Of a stretch of 64,000 bases of DNA, positions 1 to 7,742 are shown one piece after another. This stretch comes from Mucilaginibacter sp. UR6-1. Lineage in GTDB: Bacteria > Bacteroidota > Bacteroidia > Sphingobacteriales > Sphingobacteriaceae. A model generated the notes under the pieces. The model was not told the origin of the DNA and did not search any database. It saw only the letters and a program-made list of their open reading frames with translations. The position numbers and the translations under genes are program-made. Within the stretch, counting starts at the first letter, position 1, and the number at the start of each line of letters is the position of its first letter. The DNA is taken from contig NZ_JAJIWP010000003.1 in the NCBI RefSeq assembly GCF_020880975.1, positions 620,001 through 684,000 of the forward strand. The letters run 5' to 3'.

Positions 1-1
1 A

Positions 2-307
2 TTAACAGCAGGTTTGCCGGAGTCACATTTTGTTTTTGGGCATAGGTGCAAACCGGGGGCTGAACAAATTCATCAGGATTATTTTGGGCAAAAGTGGCGT
101 ATGTTTCGCAAAAAATATAAAATCCCCAAGCACCTTAAATTATATGCATTAAAGCATTCATCCAATTATTTTGACATCGAGAATGGTGCATCATACGAAG
201 AAATAAGGCAACGTAATAGACACGCAAATTTACAGGTAACTACACTATATGTGAGAGAGCGATTGTTGAAGAATATCATCCAGCCATCGGCAAGTAAGAT
301 GTTTTAA
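2..307 (+). CDS. Tyrosine recombinase (phage integrase), C-terminal part
   Basis: The reading frame is open to the window edge, so the gene starts outside and only about 100 C-terminal residues are visible. They match the catalytic end of tyrosine recombinases: a box-II-like segment LYALKHSSNY, where the usual LRHT arginine is lysine as in many Bacteroidota integrases, then RHANLQVTTLYVR, which carries the second histidine and the nucleophilic tyrosine. The enzyme would integrate and excise the prophage that fills the next 34 kb. A recombinase at one prophage end is the usual layout. The N-terminal DNA-binding domain and the left attachment site cannot be seen. Confidence 0.75.
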   Translation, partial: LTAGLPESHFVFGHRCKPGAEQIHQDYFGQKWRMFRKKYKIPKHLKLYALKHSSNYFDIENGASYEEIRQRNRHANLQVTTLYVRERLLKNIIQPSASKMF

Positions 308-323
308 GGTAAAAGGGGCGAAA

Positions 324-704
324 TTAGCCCCTTTTACTTTTGGCAATCTTTGATAGCATTTTTGCGCGCAGCGCATTAACGCGCTCTTCTTTACTTAGTG
401 CTTTTGATGGTGTTTTACCCTTTACACTTTCGGTAAACAGGGTTTTAAGAAATAAAACAGTTTCTCTAATTTCTTCTATCTGCTCAGATTGCATCGTTGG
501 ATTTTTAGCTGTTTTTAGCTCATTTAACGAAGCGAATACTTCGCGGCTTATGACAATGTCATTTTCAGGATTAAATTCTTTAAAAGCAATCCTTTTAGCC
601 TCTGAACGTCTCATTGCTTCACGGCCATTACGGTTATCTTCTGCTATTTCTCTTTTCAGTTGTTCAATACCAAATTCAACCTCTCTCAAAATTTTAGCGT
701 TCAT
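324..704 (-). CDS. Hypothetical phage protein, 126 aa
   Basis: I do not recognise this protein. It is 126 aa, highly charged and mostly helical in character, with many Lys, Arg and Glu residues and no membrane segment, so it is probably a soluble cytoplasmic protein. Its start codon overlaps the stop of the upstream leftward gene (701-943) by 4 bases, so the two are probably translationally coupled in one leftward unit. It converges on the integrase 3' end with a 16-bp gap. Confidence 0.6.
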   Translation of the reverse strand: MNAKILREVEFGIEQLKREIAEDNRNGREAMRRSEAKRIAFKEFNPENDIVISREVFASLNELKTAKNPTMQSEQIEEIRETVLFLKTLFTESVKGKTPSKALSKEERVNALRAKMLSKIAKSKRG

Positions 705-943
705 AAGTATATGTTAACATAAAAGTAATTACCTGATTGCTTACCCTCTATTTCAAGCTTATATAAATCACAGATGTTAACGTATATCTCTTTGTTCTTG
801 CCCGACTCTGAACTGTACCAGTAATAAGCTGTTATGCTGCTACATTTAGTACCTATCTTGGTGGTAAGACCGAATTCAAATTGGTTGGCTAAATTATTAC
901 CCAACACCTGTAATATCTCACTGAAAATCTGCTTTAAGTCCAT
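701..943 (-). CDS. Hypothetical phage protein, 80 aa
   Basis: Small unrecognised protein of 80 aa with a mixed polar composition and many aromatic residues (AYYWYSS, NYFYVNIYL). There is no signal peptide or membrane segment. It is the upstream partner of the 126-aa gene with an ATGA-type overlap. It may be an early or lysogeny-region protein, but nothing in the sequence assigns a role. Confidence 0.55.
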   Translation of the reverse strand: MDLKQIFSEILQVLGNNLANQFEFGLTTKIGTKCSSITAYYWYSSESGKNKEIYVNICDLYKLEIEGKQSGNYFYVNIYL

Positions 944-988
944 AGTTTTATGTTAAGCCTCGGAGATATAAACATCGGCTTAATAATG

Positions 989-1282
989 TTACAATTGAGA
1001 CAAAATTGAGTTCGCAATACCGGCTAAGGCTTTGAGGTCGACAGTTTCTGTAATTACAGATTCCTTTGTTACTGCACTAAAAAACTCTTGACCCTCTTCT
1101 AAATTTTTGAAATTGAAATCTATTTGATGGTCGGTCACAAGATTAACGTACTTACTATAGTTTTTATTAACATCAATCTGTAGTACAGTGAAGTAAATTT
1201 TTGCAATTAATACGTTCGGTTCTTTTTCGTTTTCAGCACTATCAGATACTTGATTTTCTATTATTTCCATATTTATATTCAT
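989..1282 (-). CDS. Hypothetical phage protein, 97 aa
   Basis: Unrecognised acidic protein of 97 aa. The sequence alternates hydrophobic and polar residues (VLIAKIYFTVLQIDVN), which suggests a beta-rich fold. It is the first leftward gene after the 766-bp control region and lies 45 bp upstream of the 80-aa gene, so the three may be co-transcribed. A second in-frame ATG at codon 5 is an alternative start. Confidence 0.5.
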   Translation of the reverse strand: MNINMEIIENQVSDSAENEKEPNVLIAKIYFTVLQIDVNKNYSKYVNLVTDHQIDFNFKNLEEGQEFFSAVTKESVITETVDLKALAGIANSILSQL

Positions 1283-1738
1283 TAATTCAGTATCAAACCA
1301 TTTGATGCTGTTGTTTTACATCATTATTTAAAATAAATTTATTTTTCACCACACCATTTAAAATGCAAATGGGCAGCATCTCTGCTACCCAACTTAAATA
1401 TAGATGTGCAATTATTTATTGCAACCGTATATAGATTTACCTAATATTTTGCTGCAAATATAGTCAAGAAATTTCAATATGCAAATTTTATTTTAAATAA
1501 ATAATTGATAATTAAGCATTTATGTAAAATAAATAAGACGGTGAAATAGGATTCCAAATATTAATTGGTAACTGTGCCGTGTCCGGCATTTTTCATAATA
1601 GGTTGAAGTATTTTTCAAATAGTTGAGAGTATTTTCCTCCGGTTAGAAAAGTTTAAGAAAAGGAAATACCAACTGCCAAAGCCTAATACATTATTACATT
1701 TTACATTATTAAGTATACATAAATACATTAATATAATA

Positions 1739-1857
1739 GTGGTGATATCGTGGTGATATACGGGGAAAATGTGGTGATATTTTGGATTAATGTGGTGATA
1801 TTTGGGTTAAAGCGTGGTGATGTAAGTCCTTTTTATGTGGTGAAATAGTGGTGCTAA
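1739..1857 (+). repeat. Helically phased GTGGTGATAT repeat array (iteron-like)
   Basis: Seven same-strand copies of a 10-bp unit start at 1739, 1750, 1771, 1792, 1814, 1837 and 1848. The first four are exact GTGGTGATAT and the others are GTGGTGATGT, GTGGTGAAAT and GTGGTGCTAA. Start-to-start distances are 11, 21, 21, 22, 23 and 11, close to one or two helical turns, so all copies face the same side of the DNA. The last copy ends 4 bp before a promoter -33 element. Both iterons bound by the downstream initiator and an operator array would fit. Confidence 0.8.
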
Positions 1858-1861
1858 TCGC

Positions 1862-1891
1862 TTGACAAATCTGAAAACCGAACTAAGTTTG
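1862..1891 (+). promoter_or_regulatory. Bacteroidota-type promoter upstream of the initiator gene
   Basis: TTG at 1862-1864, a 19-bp spacer and TAAGTTTG at 1884-1891 match the Bacteroidota primary sigma factor consensus TTG-N19-TAnnTTTG. It lies directly after the repeat array and points at the gene starting at 2049, leaving a leader of about 150 nt that contains a palindrome and a hairpin. Confidence 0.6.
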
Positions 1892-1944
1892 CTTTAGGAG
1901 TTTGAAAAATTTTCAACTCTATTGGTACTTTCCATATCTCGAAA

Positions 1945-1961
1945 GTATTTATAATAAATAC
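1945..1961. promoter_or_regulatory. 17-bp perfect palindrome, candidate operator
   Basis: GTATTTATAATAAATAC is two 8-bp arms around one central base. Outer TTGGTA (1922-1927) and TACCAA (1959-1964) add a second symmetry. It is placed just downstream of the promoter, where a repressor could block transcription of the 2049 gene. A related GTATTTATAATAAA occurs upstream of the gene at 3403. Confidence 0.45.
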
Positions 1962-1983
1962 CAATTAGGTTTTAGAGTTAACG

Positions 1984-2009
1984 GTAGCAGGGGTTGCAAG
2001 TCCTGCTAC
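1984..2009 (+). terminator. Leader hairpin, attenuator-like
   Basis: GTAGCAGG (1984-1991) pairs perfectly with CCTGCTAC (2002-2009) across a 10-nt loop and is followed by TTTATTTG. It lies in the leader of the 302-aa gene, 40 nt before its start codon. It could be a terminator or attenuator. The T-run is short, so efficiency is uncertain. Confidence 0.45.
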
Positions 2010-2048
2010 TTTATTTGAAACTTTTTTGGTTGATAAACTCTAAAACAA

Positions 2049-2957
2049 ATGAAAAGTAAAAACAAATTTCTTACCCTAAAGGTGGCGGAATACCTTGATT
2101 TACATAATTTACCACTAAGTAAGGGTGATAAAATCATTGCCCTGTTTATTGTATCACAAACAAATTACCACGGGAACTATGATGTGTATGTCCGCAAATT
2201 TAAAAAGCTGTTGGGGAGAAACACACTTCAATTGGATAAAGTTTTTGATGTGCTGGTTCAGGCTGATATAATAAAGCTCGTACAGGCTGGCAAATATAAA
2301 GAGCAGTGCAGGACTTACGCCATGGTGAAGCCGTTCAACGTTGATACGGATATCTGCGATGTAGTATCTTTCCAATTTGAAGCCCCCGGTACACCTACTT
2401 TTATCAATCGCTTCATTGCTGATGGCTTTACCTATAAAGAATTTTCAAAGTTCCAGCCCCGAAAAAAAATCCCGCAATCGCAAAATGAAAGCAAATTGAT
2501 TACACGTATTCAACAACTTGAAGCACTGTTGAAATTCAATAATATCGCAATACCTGCATCAATGGATGAAGTGAATTTTAAAAAGCAATCTGAGTCCATA
2601 GAGACACCAATTCAACCAACATTATCGGTTGTATTGCCAGATGAAATAATTGAATCTGTGGCTTCACAAGATGGTATTGAAATAAGGTTAACAGATAGAT
2701 TAAGCATTATACCATACGACCATCAGTTAGTTATTCTGTCTGATGAAGCGGGGTGCTATATTGATAACTACAGTGAAATTGAAGAATGGGTAAAAAAGAT
2801 GGATATGGCAGAACAAGTTAGGTTATTTTCAACCTTACTTAATCAACCCGGAGTGGGAATAATTGTACCGATTAAAGGCAAAGTGAAAGCACACTTTCAA
2901 AAGATGGTTGATGGGAGCCATCAAAAAGTAGTTTTTAAATCAATAATTGCTGCTTAA
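2049..2957 (+). CDS. Putative phage replication initiator
   Basis: The 302-aa protein has an N-terminal region (about residues 10-95) that reads like a winged-helix domain of phage or plasmid replication initiators: LTLKVAEYLDLHNLPLSKGD, then helices through FDVLVQADIIKLV. The middle (about 150-200) is low-complexity and polar, and a smaller C-terminal domain follows. It is the first rightward gene after the iteron-like array and its promoter, which supports a role in starting replication or in controlling its own promoter. No helicase or primase motif is present, so it would need partners. An alternative is a transcription regulator. There is no strong Shine-Dalgarno site. Confidence 0.45.
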   Translation: MKSKNKFLTLKVAEYLDLHNLPLSKGDKIIALFIVSQTNYHGNYDVYVRKFKKLLGRNTLQLDKVFDVLVQADIIKLVQAGKYKEQCRTYAMVKPFNVDTDICDVVSFQFEAPGTPTFINRFIADGFTYKEFSKFQPRKKIPQSQNESKLITRIQQLEALLKFNNIAIPASMDEVNFKKQSESIETPIQPTLSVVLPDEIIESVASQDGIEIRLTDRLSIIPYDHQLVILSDEAGCYIDNYSEIEEWVKKMDMAEQVRLFSTLLNQPGVGIIVPIKGKVKAHFQKMVDGSHQKVVFKSIIAA

Positions 2958-2983
2958 AGCTATGGGTAACTCGTAAAATTGCT

Positions 2984-3271
2984 TTAGCTAAATAATGGAA
3001 CTACTGGAATTGCCCGCCCATAAACAGGAAATTTGCCAAATGTTATTCTAATTTCTTGATAGGAGTCATTTAATACAATCTTTAAATCAATTAACTCTTT
3101 CGTAATTGAGCATTCTAAGCTAACGGTTTTGGTAATATTTAGAGCGTTATATACAATTGAAGCTTGCATATCGTCTGTTACTATCAAGATTAAATTATGG
3201 GTTCCATCATTACGTCCCTGAAAGGGAAAATTAATTGTTCCATGTTTTAGTTGAATAATTAAAATTAGCAA
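2984..3271 (-). CDS. Hypothetical protein, 95 aa
   Basis: Weakly supported leftward reading frame of 95 aa between two rightward genes. The composition is protein-like and beta-rich (LDLKIVLNDSYQEIRITFG). I do not recognise it, and there is no lipobox or clear membrane segment. It could be a moron-type accessory gene or a spurious frame. Confidence 0.35.
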   Translation of the reverse strand: MLILIIQLKHGTINFPFQGRNDGTHNLILIVTDDMQASIVYNALNITKTVSLECSITKELIDLKIVLNDSYQEIRITFGKFPVYGRAIPVVPLFS

Positions 3272-3402
3272 AATTTAATAACAAAACTTCTAACCCTCTT
3301 TCTCATTAATAATCACTTTATCCTGCTATCAAAATTTTAAAAAAAAACACTGAAAAAAATTGTCTTTTTCAAAGTTAACGAGTATTTATAATAAAGGAGC
3401 AC

Positions 3403-3570
3403 ATGGAAAAAGAAGTTGAAGTAATTAAGGTATACGATTGGTATTTCGTTGCCGACAGAGCAGCCGATGTTTATCTAATGATAGACCTAAAAAACGATAA
3501 ATGCAGATTGATTTGCGCCGATAGTTACGGTATTATGGAGCTTATGAGAGATTTGAGAGAGGATATATAA
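3403..3570 (+). CDS. Small phage protein, 55 aa
   Basis: A 55-aa reading frame begins MEKEVEVIKVYDWYFVAD and ends MRDLREDI. It has one of the best ribosome-binding sites in the phage (AAAGGAG, 5 nt before ATG) and ends 5 bp before the next gene, so it is probably real and co-translated with the PD-(D/E)XK-like gene. It is a small acidic, soluble protein with no recognised family. A GTATTTATAATAAA sequence lies just upstream, similar to the palindrome at 1945. Confidence 0.6.
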   Translation: MEKEVEVIKVYDWYFVADRAADVYLMIDLKNDKCRLICADSYGIMELMRDLREDI

Positions 3571-3575
3571 GAGCT

Positions 3576-4019
3576 ATGAACGAATTTGAAAAATGCGAAG
3601 AGATAGGTAGAAATAAGACGAAGATGCTATTTCCTAATTACCAATTTGCGGAAAGCCCCGATATAAGTGAGGTTTGGGATTTTTCTGGGCAAACACCTAC
3701 ACTAAATTATTTTATTGAAGTAAAAGACCGGCAAATCAGTTCCACAGCATTCGATTCTTCAATTTTGGAAGCGGATAAACTTAAAAATCTGACAGCCATA
3801 GCAGATGCCAATGGTAAAGCAAACATGTATTATTTATGTTTTTATACTGATGGGGTTGCTTATTCTTATAACCTTCGAAATATTAGTATAACTGACATAA
3901 ATATTGTAATCAAAAATGCAGGACGTAAAACTGTGATAGATGTCGGAAAAAAAGACAAAATTTTCATTGAAATCCCGCACAGATTAGGTAGGAAATACAT
4001 CTACCAAGTGACAAAATAA
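3576..4019 (+). CDS. PD-(D/E)XK-like putative nuclease
   Basis: The 147-aa protein carries an acidic residue in VWDFSG (about residue 35) followed by the FIEVKDR motif (about 47-53). This is the spacing and E-x-K signature of small PD-(D/E)XK endonucleases such as resolvases and repair nucleases. A conserved-looking helix, SSILEADKLKNL, follows. It lies in the early region next to a putative initiator and a sigma-like gene, where phages commonly keep DNA-processing enzymes. Family assignment rests on the motif only. An inactive or non-nuclease member of the fold is possible. Confidence 0.45.
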   Translation: MNEFEKCEEIGRNKTKMLFPNYQFAESPDISEVWDFSGQTPTLNYFIEVKDRQISSTAFDSSILEADKLKNLTAIADANGKANMYYLCFYTDGVAYSYNLRNISITDINIVIKNAGRKTVIDVGKKDKIFIEIPHRLGRKYIYQVTK

Positions 4020-4098
4020 TATCTCCGTTTCACGGATTAAGCTATATGACTCCCACGCGGTGTAGCTACTTAGGCTTTGTGCCTTAATTAAATGTTTA

Positions 4099-4782
4099 AT
4101 GACTAATCAACAACAAAAAGAACAAATTATAAATCAGTTTTACCGTACTGGTCGTATTGACGGTTACTACTTAGGGATTAAATCTAAATCAAAGGCTAAT
4201 CCGATAAAAGAATATATTAAAGGCTGTCTATATAAAAGTTACCTACTACAAAATAATGGCGTACAGGAAAATGATTTTATAGAGGATATTTACCAAGAAG
4301 CATTTTTGCATCTATGGAACTATGACACAGATAAGTTCATTGATGCTTATGAAAATTCTAAAATAAAAGGCACCCGAATTATAGCTCTACTAATGCGTAT
4401 TATCGTGCTAAAATGCTTTGCTATTGATAAACGTACCAACAACCCAAAATCCTGCTTAGTGTCACGCTTGGGGTTTGGTTCAGTATTCAATACTACCAAC
4501 TACAGCATCCCACCGTTAGAATCACTAAGCGATGGTGATACAGAACCTAAGCAAGAATTAATAATCTTTGATGATGCAGATGCAAAATCAGATTTTGAAA
4601 CTGAATACGGTTTTACTCCCGAACAAATAATTGACCATTTAAGCCCGGAAGCTAAATTTGTTTTTTATCAATTGATGGGCAAACAAAAGCCGGGTTCACC
4701 TTCAAAGGAGCGAATAAAGGCTAAGGAAAATATGATTGAAGAATTGGAATTTTTAAAGCATAGAATCAGATATAAAAGCTAA
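4099..4782 (+). CDS. Putative phage RNA polymerase sigma-factor-like protein
   Basis: The 227-aa protein contains a stretch resembling sigma-70 region 2: FIEDIYQEAFLHLW (about residues 60-75), a helical segment LLMRIIVLKCFAIDKR (about 100-115) where region 2.3/2.4 would bind the -10 element, and a region-4-like start LSPEAKFVFYQLMG (about 190-203). The helix-turn-helix half of region 4 is poorly matched, so it may be an ECF-like sigma with a divergent tail. It sits upstream of the structural module, where repeated ACTATTTAT elements precede gene starts, so a role in late transcription is plausible. The 79-bp gap before it contains TTAGGC/GCCTTAA symmetry. Confidence 0.45.
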   Translation: MTNQQQKEQIINQFYRTGRIDGYYLGIKSKSKANPIKEYIKGCLYKSYLLQNNGVQENDFIEDIYQEAFLHLWNYDTDKFIDAYENSKIKGTRIIALLMRIIVLKCFAIDKRTNNPKSCLVSRLGFGSVFNTTNYSIPPLESLSDGDTEPKQELIIFDDADAKSDFETEYGFTPEQIIDHLSPEAKFVFYQLMGKQKPGSPSKERIKAKENMIEELEFLKHRIRYKS

Positions 4783-5201
4783 ATTTTTTTTTCTTCAATT
4801 TTTATTATTTCACGAGTTAAAGAATATATATTTTGGAAAATGTCTTCGTACTTTGCCATAAATTCTGTTCGTGGATTGGTATTTTTTAAATCTGATAATA
4901 AGTTAATGAATGACCTAATTTGTAAGATTAAGTCAGAGTGTTTTTTTAGTTCCGGATTTAAAAGCAAGATTATAGTATAGCCACTATTTGAGAATTTTAT
5001 AAAAGTATCTATGTTTAAATGGTCTATTTGTTGAGATAGGGAAATGAAATTCGCTATTGAAATTCTGAAATCATCAATCCACTTTGCACGTTTGTTTTTT
5101 CTCGTTTGCTTAGAAGCTAAAAAATGTGAAGATACAATCGTGCAAATCAAAACGATTAAAGTAATGTAATCTCTAATTTCAATTTGAGTGTTAGTAGTCA
5201 T
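4779..5201 (-). CDS. Membrane-anchored accessory protein, 140 aa
   Basis: An N-terminal hydrophobic helix (ITLIVLICTIVSSHFLA, about residues 13-29) is followed by a basic stop-transfer KQTRKNKRAKW and a helical soluble domain. This looks like a single-pass inner-membrane protein with a cytoplasmic C terminus. It is leftward, overlaps the 3' end of the sigma-like gene by 4 bases and follows a lipoprotein gene by 7 bp. It is likely a lysogenic-conversion cargo gene. No known family is recognised. Confidence 0.55.
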   Translation of the reverse strand: MTTNTQIEIRDYITLIVLICTIVSSHFLASKQTRKNKRAKWIDDFRISIANFISLSQQIDHLNIDTFIKFSNSGYTIILLLNPELKKHSDLILQIRSFINLLSDLKNTNPRTEFMAKYEDIFQNIYSLTREIIKIEEKKI

Positions 5202-5208
5202 TGTTAAT

Positions 5209-5697
5209 CTATTTCAAAGCTTTAACTACGTTACCTAAGCTATCCAATACAAATACGGTTTCATTTTGCATTAAGGCACCAAAACCATTTTTAGCCCGGT
5301 ACTTATGTTCCATACGGTAACCAATAAATTTTTCTTTGTAGTTTTTAGCAATGATATCTTGCTCTGCCTCTAAAGCTGCTTTTTTCTTATCATAAAACCC
5401 GGCAGCCTCTTTCTTTGAATAAGCATTATAATTCTTTTCCATGTCAGAAATCTTTTCCGAACTAATATCGCTTATTTGGTCATCGATTTTCTTGTAGTTG
5501 GGGTCATCATAAAAGCTATCAGTTAAGGAATCAAGCGTACCGAAAGATGCAGGTTGGTAACTGGTTGAATCATTCAAATGTTGATTCAAATAAATTGCAA
5601 TGTTCTTTTTTGCTGTTTCTTCTAAGCTGGCTTTTTTATCACCACAAGAAGATAATAGCAGCAACGCTGCTGATGCGATAAGTAAGGTTTTTTTCAT
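5209..5697 (-). CDS. Lipoprotein, 162 aa
   Basis: The N terminus MKKTLLIASAALLLLSSCGD is a signal peptide with a lipobox ending in Cys18, so the mature protein should be lipid-anchored in the periplasm. The rest is charged and helical (KISDMEKNYNAYSKKEAAGF), ending in a short beta-like segment ETVFVLDSLGNVVKAL. It is leftward and paired with the 140-aa membrane protein as a probable cargo operon. The function is unknown. Phage lipoproteins sometimes mediate superinfection exclusion, which is only an analogy here. Confidence 0.65.
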   Translation of the reverse strand: MKKTLLIASAALLLLSSCGDKKASLEETAKKNIAIYLNQHLNDSTSYQPASFGTLDSLTDSFYDDPNYKKIDDQISDISSEKISDMEKNYNAYSKKEAAGFYDKKKAALEAEQDIIAKNYKEKFIGYRMEHKYRAKNGFGALMQNETVFVLDSLGNVVKALK

Positions 5698-5855
5698 TTA
5701 TATAAGATTTAAGTGCTAAGATAATCTCAATTATCTAACTTCAAAAAAGATGGCTCAATTTTAATGCGATGTGGAAAACTCATTAATAATGAGGTGGTTG
5801 TTTTAAATTTATTTTTTAATATATTTGATTATAACAAAAAAAAAGAAGGAGTTAA

Positions 5856-5933
5856 ATGAACGAAAAACAGTTAATTAAATCGTTGACCTTTAATGCTCAG
5901 GGCAATGTCCGGGCGGCGAAGAAACAAGGTTGA
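5856..5933 (+). CDS. Short peptide, possible helix-turn-helix remnant, 25 aa
   Basis: ATG at 5856 follows AGAAGGAG and encodes 25 residues ending at TGA 5931-5933. The segment LTFNAQGNVRAAKKQG resembles the first half of a helix-turn-helix where the next residues would be the turn and recognition helix. The frame stops there and an overlapping +1 frame continues into a 92-aa membrane protein. It may be a leader peptide, a remnant or part of a frameshifted gene. Confidence 0.35.
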   Translation: MNEKQLIKSLTFNAQGNVRAAKKQG

Positions 5934-6171
5934 TAAGAGAAAAAATACTAAAAATTTAACAACAGCTCAATCTAATAAGTGCGATACTTTAGATAAGTTG
6001 AAAAAAGGATTCATAATTCTTTTCTTAACAGCTATTCTATATCTATTTGCTGATTATACACAAATATTAGATTCTATACTTAGAAATTGGGATACCATTG
6101 AGCCTCGTTTAACAATAATATCAGCATTTTTTTCTTTTGCAACCTACTTGCAATCATTTGCAAAGAGATAA
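5893..6171 (+). CDS. Small membrane protein, 92 aa
   Basis: The C-terminal two thirds holds two hydrophobic segments (GFIILFLTAILYLFADY and LTIISAFFSFATYLQSF) after a strongly basic N-terminal region, which suggests a two-pass inner-membrane protein. The start is uncertain: ATG 5893 and 5905 both lie inside the overlapping 25-aa frame. It stands alone in a region of leftward cargo genes. No family is recognised. Confidence 0.4.
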   Translation: MLRAMSGRRRNKVDKRKNTKNLTTAQSNKCDTLDKLKKGFIILFLTAILYLFADYTQILDSILRNWDTIEPRLTIISAFFSFATYLQSFAKR

Positions 6172-6265
6172 AATATTAAATTAACTTAAATATTAATCTT
6201 GCACTTATATCCAAAGAAATTTGAAATCAGCAAATTGGAAAACCCGGCTAATGAAGTCGGGTTTT

Positions 6266-7036
6266 TTATTTAAACTCAAAAGTCACGATTTCACAAATAG
6301 GACTAACACCTTTCCAGCTATCCTTGTAGATGCTGGTATCAATACCAATATTGAACATATAATCCAATCCCGTTTCCTTAATGAACTTCTGCACTTTATT
6401 GGGTACTGTTAGGCCATAAGGATTATAACCTTTACCTGTTTCACGTAAATCCATATAAAATTCTGAACCGGAGTATTTGAAAGGTGTTGACTGCTGTGGG
6501 AGTATGAAACAACCATAATCAGCGATTTTAAAAGCTATCTCAACAGTAATTAAGTCAAATTCTGCACCCTTGTATTTTAGTTCAGATTGCAGATTCTTAT
6601 CTAAGCCAGTCTTGATTTTACCAAACGGGGGGTTAGATATAGCTTGTTTAAATAATCCAAAGTCTTTGTAGTTGAAGATTGAATCATTAATCCAGTTAGC
6701 CTCTGGTAGTAATTTCTTACCAACTTCGTAATAGGTAGGATTTAGTTCAACACAGGTAATATCTTTACAATTTCTGTAGTGATAAGCAACAAAAGACAGC
6801 ATACCGATACCAGCGCATAAATCTATAGTCTTAGCATTATCATATATGTTTAATGAAAAATCATTAGCTAATTCATAAGGGGTAAAGAATGCACCAGCTT
6901 CACTATTAACTGATGTTGCACCCTCATTACATTTCTCAAATACTATAAGTTTTTCTTCAAAGGTTAGGTTATCTTTTTGTAGAAGTTATACAGCAATATT
7001 ATGTTCTTTAATCTCATTCTTGCTCAATTTAGCCAT
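6266..7036 (-). pseudogene. N6-adenine DNA methyltransferase interrupted by an in-frame stop
   Basis: Read leftward from ATG 7036, the frame encodes MAKLSKNEIKEHNIAV, then TAA at 6988-6986, then continues in the same frame to 6266. The continuation carries GAFFTPYELA, SAM-binding motif I DLCAGIG and catalytic motif IV SNPPFGKI. Together these identify an N6-adenine methyltransferase of about 256 aa. The stop is one base from CAA (Gln). Restart at the next ATG (6802) would lose motif I, so the gene is probably inactive unless the stop is a sequence error or suppressed. The start is preceded by an ACTATTTAT element in the matching leftward orientation. Confidence 0.75.
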
Positions 7037-7059
7037 ACTATCTATTTATCATAAATAGT
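7037..7059 (-). promoter_or_regulatory. ACTATTTAT element before the methyltransferase gene
   Basis: On the minus strand ACTATTTAT (7059-7051) is followed after one base by ATAAATAG, making a 17-bp palindrome, and then by the start codon 14 nt downstream of the element. It is the only leftward copy of the element and it precedes the only leftward gene that has one. This indicates a directional gene-start function. Confidence 0.6.
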
Positions 7060-7089
7060 CGGCTAAATGAGAAAGTATAGATTTAATGC

Positions 7090-7671
7090 TTATAAATCAT
7101 CAATCGCTTTCGCTTTTATTTTGGCTGAGTTTTCTTTGTCAAAATAGGCTAACTTGATATAACAATTTAAATTCTTATTTGCTATTGATAATTCTATATC
7201 ACCATTTTTAGTAGTCCAAATCGAATAGTATTTGCATTTATCATATTTAACATTACGGAATTTGGAGTCATCATCTTTCGGTTCAGAAATAAGACCATCA
7301 AATTTTTCCACCACATCAGTAGGCTTACCATATTTTTGGGTTAGCATTTCTTTTAAATCAAAGTAATTGCCTGAAAGGCTTGACCAAGTGTCTTTGTCTT
7401 GAAATGCAACTCCAATTTTGTAAACTAAATCCTGCTGGCTTAATGTTACAACACCAACAGAACAATCTTTATATCCGGCAAAATCTCCTTTCAACACTGC
7501 AATCCCACCTTCGGTTCCTAAATTAGTAAACCCACTGTTTTTCATTTTGGAGACAAACTGATTAAGTGTTCCGTCTATTGGAACGCCTTTGAAAGAAAGA
7601 TGTTCAGTAGTTTGAGCTATTGTTAACACTGTGGTTAATGCGAAAATCAAGGTCAGGTATAAATTCTTCAT
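7090..7671 (-). CDS. Exported hypothetical protein, 193 aa
   Basis: The start is placed at ATG 7671 because MKNLYLTLIFALTTVLTIAQ is a clear signal peptide. A longer frame upstream lacks a sensible leader. The mature protein is soluble and periplasmic or surface-exposed, with a repeated hydrophobic/polar pattern (LSFKGVPIDGTLNQFVSKMK). That opening resembles small Bacteroidota secreted proteins of unknown function. It is leftward cargo just upstream of the terminase genes, and its start lies 72 bp from the ACTATTTAT element of TerS. Confidence 0.6.
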   Translation of the reverse strand: MKNLYLTLIFALTTVLTIAQTTEHLSFKGVPIDGTLNQFVSKMKNSGFTNLGTEGGIAVLKGDFAGYKDCSVGVVTLSQQDLVYKIGVAFQDKDTWSSLSGNYFDLKEMLTQKYGKPTDVVEKFDGLISEPKDDDSKFRNVKYDKCKYYSIWTTKNGDIELSIANKNLNCYIKLAYFDKENSAKIKAKAIDDL

Positions 7672-7742
7672 ATATATAAGGTTATAAGTAATACAAAAAC
7701 TCATAAATGTTAGGGCGCAATTCTCAATCTGCCCTCGCACGT

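Larger units (their letters stand above)
1283..2048. other. Phage control/replication region without genes
   Basis: This 766-bp AT-rich stretch separates leftward genes from the rightward 302-aa gene. It contains the GTGGTGATAT repeat array (1739-1857), a host-type promoter (1862-1891), a perfect palindrome GTATTTATAATAAATAC (1945-1961) and a GC-rich hairpin (1984-2009). A weaker hairpin, GGGCAGC with GCTACCC, lies near 1371-1390. I see no convincing open reading frame. The combination fits a phage origin or regulatory switch. Confidence 0.6.

Noticed and set aside
1739..1857. CRISPR array
   Set aside because: Units are 10 bp with 1- to 13-bp gaps, far too short for repeats and spacers, and no cas genes are present.
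1981..2010. tRNA-like T-arm sequence GGTTGCAAGTCC
   Set aside because: The surrounding bases fold into one simple hairpin, and no acceptor, D or anticodon arms are present.
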